Source of the DNA: Trichodesmium erythraeum GBRTRLIN201
GTDB lineage: Bacteria > Cyanobacteriota > Cyanobacteriia > Cyanobacteriales > Microcoleaceae
Length of the DNA: 64,000 nt
Reading direction: 5' to 3'
Assembly (NCBI GenBank): GCA_018457135.1
Contig: JAGGDU010000241.1
Coordinates: 1-64,000, forward strand
The position numbers and the translations under genes were made by a program. The notes under the pieces were generated by a model. That model did not search any database. It had not been told where the DNA came from and saw nothing but the letters and a program-made list of their open reading frames with translations. Of this stretch, positions 1 to 10,500 are shown one piece after another (position 1 is the stretch's first letter; each line of letters opens with the position of its first letter).

Positions 1-1
1 T

Positions 2-745
2 AAATTAACAAGTCTGCCGGAATCAATTGGCAAACTCTCCAATTTAACTTCGCTTGATTTAGGTGGTAATCAATTAACAAGTCTGCCGGAATCAATCACC
101 AAACTCTCCAATTTAACTGAGCTTTATTTAGGTCACAATCAATTAACAAGTCTGCCGGAATCAATCACCAAATTATCCAATTTAACTGAGCTTTATTTAG
201 GTCACAATCAATTAACAAGTCTGCCGGAATCAATCACCAAATTATCCAATTTAACTTCGCTTGATTTAAGCTGGAATAAATTAACAAGTCTGCCGGAATC
301 AATCACCAAACTATCCAATTTAACTTCGCTTTATTTAGGTAGTAATCAATTAACAAGTCTGCCGGAATCAATCACCACACTCTCCAATTTAACTGTGCTT
401 GATTTAGGTAGTAATCAATTAACAAGTATGCCGGAATCAATCACCAAACTCTCCAATTTAACTGAGCTTTATTTAGATGGCAATCAATTAACAAGACTGC
501 CGGAATCAATCACCAAACTCTCCAATTTAACTAAGCTTGATTTAAGGAATAATCAATTAACAAGACTGCCGGAATCAATCACCAAACTCTCCAATTTAAC
601 TAAGCTTAATTTAAGCTGGAATAAATTAACAAGTCTGCCGGAATCAATTGGCAAACTCTCCAATTTAACTTCGCTTTATTTAAGGGATAATCAATTAACA
701 ATTCTGCCGGAATCAATCACCACACTCTCCAATTTAGGATGGCTT
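2..745 (+). repeat. 69-bp tandem repeats encoding the LRR array
   Basis: Eleven copies of a 69-bp unit are visible, each holding a near-invariant CTGCCGGAATCAAT core at 69-base spacing (14, 83, 152 and so on to about 704). Copies are nearly identical in DNA, varying mainly in the codons for solvent-exposed LRR positions. This points to recent expansion by unequal recombination or slippage, and the array continues past the left edge. Confidence 0.95.
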
Positions 746-2743
746 TATTTAAACAATAACCCCCTCGAAAACCCACCAATAGAAATTGCTACAAAAGGAA
801 TACAAGAAATTAGAGACTATTTCCAGCAAGAACGAGAAAAAGGAATAGATTATATCTATGAAGCAAAGTTACTAATTGTTGGAGAAGGTGGAGCCGGCAA
901 AACAACTTTAGCAAATAAAATTCTCGACCAAAACTATCAACTCAAAGATGAAGATACAACCAAAGGAATTGAAGTTCATCAGTACAAATTTCAGACAAAA
1001 AACCAAAATGACTTTCAAATAAATATTTGGGATTTTGGCGGACAAGAAATTTATCACGCTACCCACCAATTTTTCCTGACCAAACGCTCCCTATATACCC
1101 TTGTCGCTGATACCCGCAAAGAAGATACAGACTTTTATTATTGGCTCAATGTAGTAGAATTATTAAGCGGTAATAGCCCCTTATTAATAGTTAAAAATGA
1201 GAAACAAGAACGGAAACGAGAAATTAATCAACGGGCATTACAAGGGCAATTTACTAATATTAAAGAAGTCTTAGCTACCAACCTTAAAACTAATCGTGGC
1301 TTAGAAGAAATTATCAGAGAAATCGAACATCATATTAGTAAGTTACCCCATGTTGGCAGTCGTTTACCTAAAACTTGGAAACAAGTCCGGGAAATATTAG
1401 AATTAGATTCCCGTAACTATATTAGTCTAGAAGAATATTTATCTATTTGTGAACAAAATGGCTTTGAAAAAAGGGAATATAAATTACAATTAAGTGGCTA
1501 TTTACACGACTTAGGAATTTGTCTTCATTTTCAGGATGACCCACTCTTAAATAAAACAGTTATTCTCAAACCAGAATGGGGAACAGCGGCAGTTTATAAA
1601 GCCTTAGATAATCAGACAGTTCGTAATAATTTCGGCGAATTCACCAAAGATGATTTAGCCAATATCTGGAATGAAGAAAAATATGTGAATATGCGGGATG
1701 AACTGCTGCAATTAATGATTAGATTTAAACTTTGTTATAAAATTTATGGCAATTCTCAGACCTATATTGCTCCTCAACTCTTAACAGAAAATCAACCAGA
1801 ATATGACTGGGATGAAAGTAATAATTTGATTTTACGTTACACCTACGAATTTCTGCCCAAAGGAATTATTACTCAGTTTATTGTAGCTATGCATAAAGAT
1901 ATTGAAGAACAGAAATATGTCTGGAAAAGCGGAGTTATTCTCAAGAAAAATGAAACAAGAGCAGAAGTAATTGAATATTACAACATAAGAGAAATAAAAA
2001 TCAGAGTTTCTGGGCGGGAAAAACAGTATTTAATGACTATCGTAACTTACGAATTCGATAAAATTCACAGTTCCTATAATAATCGACTAAAATATAATCA
2101 GTTAATTCCTTGTAATTGTAATGTTTGTCAAAATAATCAGAACCCAACATCATACAAATTTGAAATTTTAAAGAACCGAATAAATAATGGTAAGGAAACA
2201 ATTGAATGTGATTATCCTCCCTTCTATGAAGTTAATATAAAAAGCTTAATTGATGATGTAATAAATATAAGTGAGTATGATAAACTCTCACAGTCTAACT
2301 CTCATCCAAATAATGTATATAATAAATATTATAGTTATACTAATTATGGCGGAGACTGGAATATAGACGCCAAAGACACTAATAGTCAAATTATGGGAAA
2401 TAAAACCATGAATAAAAACATTGACAAAAGCCGAAAAATCGAAAATAAAGACGGAAATATTACAGGTAATGTACTGGGTGACGAAAGTAATATCGAAGGA
2501 AATATAACCACACATTCTCCGGCGCCAAAAACCGAAAAACCCGATAAATTTGGATGGCTAGATTTTTTGACTTGGGCGCAGAATGGGCAAATGATTTTCT
2601 ATTTAGCTTCTGCCACTATCGGCATTTTTGTACTTATTATTTATCCGAAACTATTTCCATCTGGTTTCCCTAAATTAATAGAGAAAGTTCAAGAGATATT
2701 TCCAGCTCCGCAAGAAGAAATTGAGTCCGAACAAAATCAATAA
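2..2743 (+). CDS. Roco-family LRR-GTPase (LRR-Roc-COR), 5' end outside window
   Basis: The reading frame is open from the first bases of the window, so the gene starts upstream and the first internal ATG (395) is not its start. The N-terminal part is a run of at least eleven leucine-rich repeats of 23 residues (LPESITKLSNLTxLxLxxNQLT type). Then follows a Ras-like Roc GTPase with P-loop GEGGAGKTT (from about base 881) and switch motif DFGGQE (from base 1031). The next 300 residues fit a COR dimerisation domain. After it come a low-complexity Asn/Gly/Asp stretch (about 2340-2510), one membrane helix (about 2590-2650) and an acidic tail. Roco proteins are GTP-regulated dimers common in filamentous cyanobacteria; substrates and partners are mostly unknown. 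The C-terminal membrane anchor suggests signalling at a membrane. Family assignment is firm; the role is not. Confidence 0.93.
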   Translation, partial: KLTSLPESIGKLSNLTSLDLGGNQLTSLPESITKLSNLTELYLGHNQLTSLPESITKLSNLTELYLGHNQLTSLPESITKLSNLTSLDLSWNKLTSLPESITKLSNLTSLYLGSNQLTSLPESITTLSNLTVLDLGSNQLTSMPESITKLSNLTELYLDGNQLTRLPESITKLSNLTKLDLRNNQLTRLPESITKLSNLTKLNLSWNKLTSLPESIGKLSNLTSLYLRDNQLTILPESITTLSNLGWLYLNNNPLENPPIEIATKGIQEIRDYFQQEREKGIDYIYEAKLLIVGEGGAGKTTLANKILDQNYQLKDEDTTKGIEVHQYKFQTKNQNDFQINIWDFGGQEIYHATHQFFLTKRSLYTLVADTRKEDTDFYYWLNVVELLSGNSPLLIVKNEKQERKREINQRALQGQFTNIKEVLATNLKTNRGLEEIIREIEHHISKLPHVGSRLPKTWKQVREILELDSRNYISLEEYLSICEQNGFEKREYKLQLSGYLHDLGICLHFQDDPLLNKTVILKPEWGTAAVYKALDNQTVRNNFGEFTKDDLANIWNEEKYVNMRDELLQLMIRFKLCYKIYGNSQTYIAPQLLTENQPEYDWDESNNLILRYTYEFLPKGIITQFIVAMHKDIEEQKYVWKSGVILKKNETRAEVIEYYNIREIKIRVSGREKQYLMTIVTYEFDKIHSSYNNRLKYNQLIPCNCNVCQNNQNPTSYKFEILKNRINNGKETIECDYPPFYEVNIKSLIDDVINISEYDKLSQSNSHPNNVYNKYYSYTNYGGDWNIDAKDTNSQIMGNKTMNKNIDKSRKIENKDGNITGNVLGDESNIEGNITTHSPAPKTEKPDKFGWLDFLTWAQNGQMIFYLASATIGIFVLIIYPKLFPSGFPKLIEKVQEIFPAPQEEIESEQNQ

Positions 2744-2914
2744 TATCTAAGAGATTAAACCCTATTTCTCACTAACTAACTTGACAAACTTTGAAAACTA
2801 AATTGGAAGTCAAAAATTGAGCTTTAGCAAAAATTAGAAAAACCTTAGCTCAGTATATTCTCTTTTTCTGAAAGTTCCCTATAAAATTATCTGAAACTAA
2901 CAGAAAAATCCTAT

Positions 2915-3985
2915 TCAAGACTTGGGCTGATAAATATTTTCCCAAGAATGATCCGAATTAATTTCTATCACTAAATCTACCAACTCTTGATTATTGATAA
3001 GTGGCTTAATAAACAACTCTGGATGTAATGCTTGCCAAAAATAATCCACAAACCTTTCAATTTCATCATCGCTCATTCCAGATTTTCCTAAAGCAATCAT
3101 TTGTTTTTCTGCTTCCTTTCGCCATTTTTTAGAAAAACGATAATCAGTAGGATATAAAATAATTAAACTATCTAACCTTTCCCAAAGAGGTAAATATTGC
3201 ATCAAATTTTTATTCATATCACGGGCAAACTTTCGGTCTGCCTCTGTAATAATTGGTAGTAGTTTTGCCATATCAAAAACTTTATCCTCAACGGGTCGAA
3301 CTCCCACAAACCAACCCTCAAATAAAATAATATCAACCTTACTTACTATTTCCGGTTCAACTCGATCTCCAGCACCATTAAAAAGAGACTTATTAAATCT
3401 AGGAATAGCAATTAAACCATCAGAATTTTCACTTTTAGATTGACGTAACTTATCCAAAACTTCAATTCCTAAACTAACATCATGGGTGCCAGGAGGACCG
3501 CGCCAAATTAATCTCGAATCTTGCCTTTGTAAAAGTTGACGTTCAGCGTAAGTTTTATAAATATCATCAATAGAAAAGCTAATAGTTTTATATCCAAGCT
3601 TATCTAAAACTAACACTAAAATTTTTGCCAGAGTAGTCTTACCAGTTCCTTGCCCCCCTAAAATTCCTTGAATGAATGGGCGACTTAAACCTTGACATTT
3701 ACTAGCTAACTTTATTCCTAAAGGTAACCATAATTTCCATAAAATTGCTAAAGTATTATAGTCTCTGAGAGGAAACTTATCATAGTCAGAAATTACAGAC
3801 TGAAATAGAAGCGATCGCTCCATAATTACTTCCCTCACATTAGCCGAAGTAATATTAAAAACATGAGCACGTTTTTTATCTATTAATTCCTGACTTGCTA
3901 AAATTTCTAATTCTTTTTTCTCCAGAGAATTACCCTGCTGTAAAAACTGTAAAATTTGCCCTACTTCAAAATCAAAAAAACCCAT
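2915..3985 (-). CDS. D-glycerate 3-kinase (GLYK-like P-loop kinase)
   Basis: 356 residues with P-loop GGQGTGKTT near residue 110, followed by SFSIDDIYKTYAERQ and RGPPGTHD, which are typical of plant/cyanobacterial glycerate kinase in the phosphoribulokinase-like kinase superfamily. The enzyme would phosphorylate D-glycerate to 3-phosphoglycerate, the last step of photorespiratory 2-phosphoglycolate salvage, in the cytoplasm. Near-full length for the family. ATG start; no other upstream start is plausible. It converges on the Roco gene and stands alone. A HIP1 octamer lies inside the gene. An uncharacterised P-loop kinase is the only alternative. Confidence 0.88.
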   Translation of the reverse strand: MGFFDFEVGQILQFLQQGNSLEKKELEILASQELIDKKRAHVFNITSANVREVIMERSLLFQSVISDYDKFPLRDYNTLAILWKLWLPLGIKLASKCQGLSRPFIQGILGGQGTGKTTLAKILVLVLDKLGYKTISFSIDDIYKTYAERQLLQRQDSRLIWRGPPGTHDVSLGIEVLDKLRQSKSENSDGLIAIPRFNKSLFNGAGDRVEPEIVSKVDIILFEGWFVGVRPVEDKVFDMAKLLPIITEADRKFARDMNKNLMQYLPLWERLDSLIILYPTDYRFSKKWRKEAEKQMIALGKSGMSDDEIERFVDYFWQALHPELFIKPLINNQELVDLVIEINSDHSWENIYQPKS

Positions 3986-4345
3986 AAAAATTATAGATAC
4001 TATCTAAGAATTAAGCTAAATACTTATAACATCATATCCTTTTTCAAATTAATAAAGTAGCTACTTAATAAGAGGCAAAAACCTATTTTTTTTTTCAGAT
4101 ACTTAGCTAAGTGTAAAAATCGTCAAAATTTTCAGACAAAAAATTCTGTAAAACTCATATTAAAATTCAAAATATGAGAAAAAAATCTAGATAAACTAGG
4201 TAAACAGCTAGCCATTGAAAACTTACTAGCAAATCAAAAAAGAAACTGTGCTATTATAGTCAATAATAATTATAAAAATAGCACCACAGAAAAGAAACCC
4301 AAACAAACTAATAACCCATAACTGATACCTAATAACTAATAACCC
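3986..4345. other. Intergenic, AT-rich, no gene seen
   Basis: Spacer between two minus-strand genes. It carries simple repeats at about 4300-4350 (variants of AACTAATAACC and AACTGATACC) beyond the end of the next gene. No coding potential or clear RNA structure was seen. Confidence 0.6.
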
Positions 4346-4678
4346 TTAAGAACCTAACTTAAAAGCCTCCAAAAATAGACCATAAATAAAACCTATTTTC
4401 AAACTATTTAAAATATCTATTATCAAAAAACGTGCTACTTTCCCTCTGCGACCATAAACCAACCAGTTTAATGCCTCAGTAATGAACAAACAAGCTAAAG
4501 TATATAAAACATCTAAATATCCTTCTTGCCCAGCAATAGTAGAAACGGCACTTGCTGCAAAATTACCAAACAACAAACTAATAAGTAATATAGAAATTCG
4601 ACGCCAAGGATTAACCAACCATTGTTCAAACCTCTTAAGAATAACATTAAATAATCTATTAAGACGGGTACTTTGCAT
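4346..4678 (-). CDS. Ycf20-like / DUF565 membrane protein
   Basis: 110-residue protein beginning MQSTRLNRLFN, with the family signature WLVNPWRRISILLISLLFG and an AxSTIAGQ segment. Two hydrophobic stretches (about residues 25-50 and 55-75) suggest a small integral membrane protein. DUF565 proteins are conserved in cyanobacteria and plastids (ycf20). A related algal protein has been linked to non-photochemical quenching, but no molecular role is established. Length and start match the family. A 94-residue frame on the opposite strand overlaps it but resembles nothing. Confidence 0.85.
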   Translation of the reverse strand: MQSTRLNRLFNVILKRFEQWLVNPWRRISILLISLLFGNFAASAVSTIAGQEGYLDVLYTLACLFITEALNWLVYGRRGKVARFLIIDILNSLKIGFIYGLFLEAFKLGS

Positions 4679-5193
4679 AAATGATATTAAATATATTTTT
4701 AATTTCTATAAATCTCAAATTAAAGATACTAATATTAGTTTAATACAAGTAGGTGCACAAAGTTAATTACACTTATATGTGAGACCGAACATCTTATATT
4801 ATATACCTCACGTCAAACTAGAATAAGTCAATAATTTTGTCTAGGTCTTCAGCAAAACCACAACCTATAATATTTCCGGTCAAAAAAATCAGGATACTTA
4901 ATTATCCTATAAAAGTTTTCTACATTTTCTTTAGCTGGAAAATAGGGGGGGATACTCATTAAAAATTATTATTTCTTAGCCCAAGTAAGTACAAAAAAAT
5001 AATTACATATTTTTCAGACCAAATCCCTTATACAAAAAGCACCATATCAAATTACTCTAGGTAAACAATGAGTGTAATAGTACCAATTCTTTTTCTAAAG
5101 TTAATTTAAAGACCATAAAAACAATAGCTACTTGACAAAAATCCAGCTAAATTAGAACTTAAGCATTAAAACTTATAAGAGTAAATTATCTAA
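4679..5193. other. Intergenic, no gene seen
   Basis: Divergent promoter region between the Ycf20-like gene and the glycosyltransferase gene. It is AT-rich with poly-purine runs (e.g. a G7 run near 4945). I see no convincing operator, RNA or small gene. Confidence 0.5.
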
Positions 5194-7194
5194 ATGAAAC
5201 TAATACAACAGTTAGAAAATTTCAAAAAAATTAAAGCCAAACAAAAAAAATATCTTTTAATATTAACACTTTCTATTTTATACCTCTGTTTACTTGCTTC
5301 CTTAGCCTTCTTCTATAACCTTGGTAATATTGGTTTAATTGATGAAACAGAACCAATTTTTGCCGAAACTGCTCGTCAAATGGTAAAAACTGGAGATTGG
5401 ATTACACCTTATTTTAATGGAGAAACTCGCTTTGATAAACCACCTTTAATTTATTGGTTAATAGCAATTTCTTATCATCTTTTTGGTATTAATGAATGGT
5501 CTGTCCGTCTCCCATCAGCAATATCTGGAACCGGCTTAATGTGCCTTGGTTTTTATACCCTCTACAGATATGGTTATTATCACCTGAATCCTCAAATATA
5601 TACCCCTAAAAATAAACTTTTAATAGTGAAATTATTAATAGGATATATTGGGGCAGCGATGATAGCCATAAATCCAGAAACTATTGTTTGGGGACGTATA
5701 GGAGTTTCTGATATGTTATTAACAAGCTGTATGTGTTCAGCACTACTAGCCTTTTTTATAGGATATGCTTCACAAACAGAAAATGCTCTTATACATCAGC
5801 AAAAAAACAGCAAAATCATCATACAGAAAACCTCTTATTTACCAAATCAAAATCAATCCTCAAAACCTAGAAAATCTCCCCTATTCAACAAGTGGTATTT
5901 AGCCTTTTATATACTAATATCTTTAGCAGTTCTCACCAAAGGTCCCATTGGAATTGTTTTACCAGGAATAATTATTGGTTCCTTTTTATTATATGTAGGT
6001 AGACTTTTTAAAGTCTTGCAAGAAATCAAAATTTGGTATGGAATTTTAATTTTTTTTACCATTACATTCCCTTGGTATTATCTAGTTACCTTGGTAAATG
6101 GAAAAGAATACATTGATAGTTTTTTTGGGTATCACAATTTTGAACGTTTTACCAGAGTTGTGAATCACCATCAAGGACCGTGGTATTTTTACTTTTTAGT
6201 CGTACTAATTGGTTTCGCTCCCTGGTCTATTTATTTACCAGTAGCCATAGCTAAAACTAAGTTTTGGCAACCCTATTATTGGCGTCATAAACCGAGAAAT
6301 AAACAGTTAGGTTTATTTGCCTTTTTCTGGTTTATTTGTATCTTTGCTTTCTTCTCCATCTCTGCTACTAAACTACCTAGCTATGTCTTACCAATAATGC
6401 CCGCCGCAGCAATATTATTAGCACTATTTTGGAGTAATATTATTCTTCACAGATATTCTCTATCTAGTCAGACTAATAAACCTGAAAATAACTCCACTCA
6501 ATCATCATTTAAAGCCACAAATAACCCTACTCAACCTATTTCCAGATTAACGAGAAATACTTCTAAATCAAAAAGTAAATTTTTATCTTTCTCAGTTGTC
6601 GCCAACATTATTTTTTTGTTGATTTTAGCCTTAGCAATTATCTACAGTTTTAACTGGTTAGATAGAGACCCAGCCATGCCATATTTCTCAGAAATAATTA
6701 GAAAATCTGGCTTATTAATTCGTGGTGGCTTAATTTTAATAACCACAGCAATAGTCATTGGATTTTTTGTCATAAAAAAACAAAATTCTTGGGTTTGGAG
6801 TGCTAATTTTATTGGGTTAGTAGCTTGTTTAATTTTTACTATTAACCCGATCATGTTTTTAGTAGATCAAGAACGTCAATTACCTTTACGTCAGCTAGCT
6901 CAAACTATTATTCAAGCCAGACAACCAGGAGAAGAAATAATTATGGTTAGCTTTGAAAAACCTAGTTTAGTTTTTTATACTAGGCAACAAGTAAAATTTT
7001 TTCGACGTGCTACAGATGCCAGAGAATATCTAGGGAAAAATCTCTCAAAAAACTCTTCTGATAATGTATTGATAATTGGCTACCCAAAAAAGTTTATTCA
7101 TATAGGATTAAAACCAGGGCAATATCAATATTTAGACAGTCGTGGTGCTTATCAATTAGGTAAAGCTCCTAAAAATATCTTTTTACCAAAATAA
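5194..7194 (+). CDS. GT-C glycosyltransferase, family 39 / ArnT-like
   Basis: 666 residues, multi-pass membrane protein. After the first helix comes the GT39 catalytic loop with DETEPIFAETARQM and the FDKPPLIYW motif, as in ArnT and protein O-mannosyltransferases, which move sugars from polyprenyl phosphates to lipid or protein acceptors on the outer face of the membrane. About ten hydrophobic segments follow, with a soluble C-terminal domain. Two hydrophilic Ser/Asn/Lys-rich insertions (about residues 195-230 and 430-470) are unusual in length. Donor and acceptor cannot be predicted. It is transcribed alone. A second GT39-like gene lies at 19210. Confidence 0.88.
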   Translation: MKLIQQLENFKKIKAKQKKYLLILTLSILYLCLLASLAFFYNLGNIGLIDETEPIFAETARQMVKTGDWITPYFNGETRFDKPPLIYWLIAISYHLFGINEWSVRLPSAISGTGLMCLGFYTLYRYGYYHLNPQIYTPKNKLLIVKLLIGYIGAAMIAINPETIVWGRIGVSDMLLTSCMCSALLAFFIGYASQTENALIHQQKNSKIIIQKTSYLPNQNQSSKPRKSPLFNKWYLAFYILISLAVLTKGPIGIVLPGIIIGSFLLYVGRLFKVLQEIKIWYGILIFFTITFPWYYLVTLVNGKEYIDSFFGYHNFERFTRVVNHHQGPWYFYFLVVLIGFAPWSIYLPVAIAKTKFWQPYYWRHKPRNKQLGLFAFFWFICIFAFFSISATKLPSYVLPIMPAAAILLALFWSNIILHRYSLSSQTNKPENNSTQSSFKATNNPTQPISRLTRNTSKSKSKFLSFSVVANIIFLLILALAIIYSFNWLDRDPAMPYFSEIIRKSGLLIRGGLILITTAIVIGFFVIKKQNSWVWSANFIGLVACLIFTINPIMFLVDQERQLPLRQLAQTIIQARQPGEEIIMVSFEKPSLVFYTRQQVKFFRRATDAREYLGKNLSKNSSDNVLIIGYPKKFIHIGLKPGQYQYLDSRGAYQLGKAPKNIFLPK

Positions 7195-7508
7195 GCCAGT
7201 AGAACTGACACCTTCCTTGCTTATTGCTTGCTGATAGTGTAGCGGAAATACCCCACGCGTTTACCCTGGGAAATATGGCAATAGGGTTAGCCAAATTATT
7301 TTGGATCCACTGATAATGTATATTTTTCCGCTACTCCCGACTCTCTAATTTTTGCTCTCTAATCTCTGAAAAACATTAAATTAATTTAACATAAATACTT
7401 GTACTTACTCAACAACTTTCAAGAACTATTTACCAACAGAAAATTAACAGATACTTATCTCTCAGGCTACAAAAATTACAGCAAAAATATTGAAGACTTT
7501 CCTCTTTT
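7195..7508. repeat. Spacer with a 10-bp inverted repeat
   Basis: Convergent spacer. GTAGCGGAAA at 7239-7248 pairs exactly with TTTCCGCTAC at 7325-7334, enclosing about 76 bases with higher GC than the surroundings. This may be a small decayed non-autonomous element or a bidirectional terminator-like structure. No gene is visible. Confidence 0.4.
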
Positions 7509-10500
7509 CTATTCCCTTATTAAATGACCCTTAATTTCCTCCAATAAATCAGCTATTGATAAATCAAAAGGTAAAATTTTTCTCGCAATCTTACTTAAGG
7601 CTAAATTGAGATTTTCTAGTGTCATATTTTTGGGTAATTGATAATTAGGATACTTTAACACTAATATAGGAGGTTTTGTAACTATTTTGTCTAAATCAAA
7701 CAATGCTTTATCTAAAGCAGACGGTAAATTTCCCCGTAAACAAATTAATAATAAATCTACACTCTGATTTTGTAATTGTGACAAAACTTCAACCCAAGAT
7801 TTAGCAATTAAACCTTTAAATCCATAAGTTTGAATATACTGAACTAATACCTGTGTACTTTCAATTGGTAATTTTGTTTGTTGAAAATTATTTATATTTT
7901 GATTAGCCACCTCTAAATCAGAAATAAAATTGGGAAAATTGGAATAATTCAAACTATCTTTTAAGTTTATATTCTTTTGTTCTGAGGTAAAATCTGATAA
8001 ATCAACAACACTTTCCTCAGAAAAAACCTCTGTCAAAGGTACTATAAAATCTTTGATATTTGCTACATCCATAACCAATATAGTAGGTAGCCAACTCATG
8101 CCTGCAGCAATAGAAATCACTTGACATAATCGCGAATTAAAATATTCATAATTAAGCTTCCTTTCGGTTAAATAATTATCATTTTTATCAAAAGCCAAAT
8201 AAGGAAACACAGACAATTTTTTGACTTGATTAGCAGCTTGAGTAATTTCGGAATCCATAGTTACCAAAGGAATAGCCGCCAAAGCAGAATATTGACTTAA
8301 CTTGTTAATAAATTCAACCGGAGTCATTGAATTATATCTTCTTTCTATAAGGATAACATTAGGCTGCCAAATCTTAGCAAGTAAATTAGCTTGAGCTAAA
8401 TCATCTGCCTCTATTATTCTGTATTCAGTAGGAAGCGAAAAAAACTTATCCTCATAAATAGAATCTTCTGTCATAGGCTGCTTAAAATCATAACTACCAG
8501 GAATTAAACGGAGAATTACTAACTTTTGATAATCCTGTTTCTTTGATGGTAAATCAGTAAATTCTGTTAATACTTCTTCTAACGCTGATAGTTCTACAGG
8601 TAAACTTAAAAATTGATTCGCTCCATTAACTATCCCTCGTTCCTTCTCTCCTATTGTAGAAGTTATTACCACAGGAATATGACAAGTATCAGTATCCTTT
8701 TTCAGAAGAGTTAACACATCCCAACCTGATAACAGTGGCAATAATGGATTGAGAAATATTAACTTTGGTTGTAACTTTCGCGCCTTTTCAACTGCTTCTG
8801 TACCAGAACGTGCAATAACAACTCGATAACCATTACCTGTTAATTTATTTTTTAAATCTTCAATAAACCCCGGAACCGCTTCAACAATTAGAACTAAACG
8901 AGATGAATAATTAACGACAGGTAAATGGTAATTATTAACAGGTAACTTACTATCTTTTTTCCTACGAACTTCATTTTCTTTAGTAGGAATTAATCCCTGT
9001 TCTTTGAGATAATCATTTGTTTCCCATCCTTCAATTCTTAAATCCTTTGGAGGTGGAATAGGTGGTAATATTAATGTAAACTCACTTCCTTTACCTTCCT
9101 GAGAAATGAAAGTAACATCCCCACCATGTAAACGAGCTAAACGTTGAGTTAATACTAAACCTAAACCAGTTCCTTCAAACTCACGAATCAAAGGATTTTC
9201 TAATTGTTGAAACTTTTGAAAAATCAAATGTTGCTTGTTTGCTGGTATACCAATACCAAAATCCCAAACAGTAAAAGTTATCCACTTTTCCCATCTAGCT
9301 ACTTTCAATCCCATCTTGCCATCTATTGGAGTAAACTTCAAAGCATTAGATAATAAATTTACCAACATCTGACGCAAACGCAACTCATCTGCAATTATAA
9401 TATCTAGATCCTTCTCTATTTCTAAAGTATACTTAGCTCGGATAGAATCACTAAATATAGCAGAAGATTGACCTTGAGGACGCTTATGCTGAAGTTGTAA
9501 AGCCTCCTGAAAAGCGCGATCGCAAACTTTCCGAATTTCAACTGGTTCTGGGATCAACTCCATTTGACCAGTTTCCATGCGAGTTAAATCTAGAATATCA
9601 TTAATCACAGCCATTAAATGACGGCCACTCTGATGGATAAGTGTAGCATAATGAGTTTGACGTTTATTGAGAGCTCCCAGAGTCTGATCTTTCAATAAAC
9701 TAGATAAACCCAGTACAGCAGTTAACGGTGTTTTTAATTCATGGCTAATACAAGCCAAGAACTCGTCCTTAAGTCGGTTAAGCCGAATCAAATCAGTATT
9801 TTTATCCTGTAATTCCTTTGCCACCAAGTGTTGTTTTGTGACATCCTGAGCTAAAACTAACGTCAGGTCAAACAATTGCTGACTACTAAAGTGCCATACT
9901 CGTTCTTGACCATTTTTTTGAGGACAAGTACAAACATAAGTACCTGGATGAGTATAATAACACCAACTAGAAGCAGAATTTGACTGTGGAACCTGAGCTC
10001 GTTTTTGTAAAAGTTTAGCAGGGGAAACCCTCCCATTAGTTTTTATTGGACACGAAAATGCAACACCATCTTCCAAGATAGCTATAGAGTCTGGTATTTT
10101 GGCTTGTGTCGGCTGTTGTTGAGTATTTTTAGTATTTTTAGCCAATAAACCCATAACTGCATCTACAATTTCTATTAAATCCGGTTCTTTTCCGATATGA
10201 GAACGCCATGCTAAATTCTGATTTATTACTTTGCCATCATTGCTCTGTAACATCAGAGGTAGAGGTAATTTTTCTAAAAGCTCTATTAATGAATAGATAT
10301 AGGAAGAAGTCTCTACTTTTTCTTGCTTTTCTTGTTCTTGATCAAGCAAATCTTTTGTAACTATTTGCTCCACTTCTGGCGAATTTTCTAATTCAGAGAT
10401 ATTTAGCTTCAGGTTCTCAGTTGTGGAAATAAACTCTAATAGACGCCAACTATCTAACAACCCTAAAAATTTACCTTCTCCATCTACAACAGCAATAGGC

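Noticed and set aside
395-397. ATG as the start of the Roco gene
   Set aside because: The frame and LRR repeats continue without break to the left edge, so the true start is outside.
2-745. CRISPR array
   Set aside because: The 69-bp repeats are contiguous coding LRR units with no spacers.
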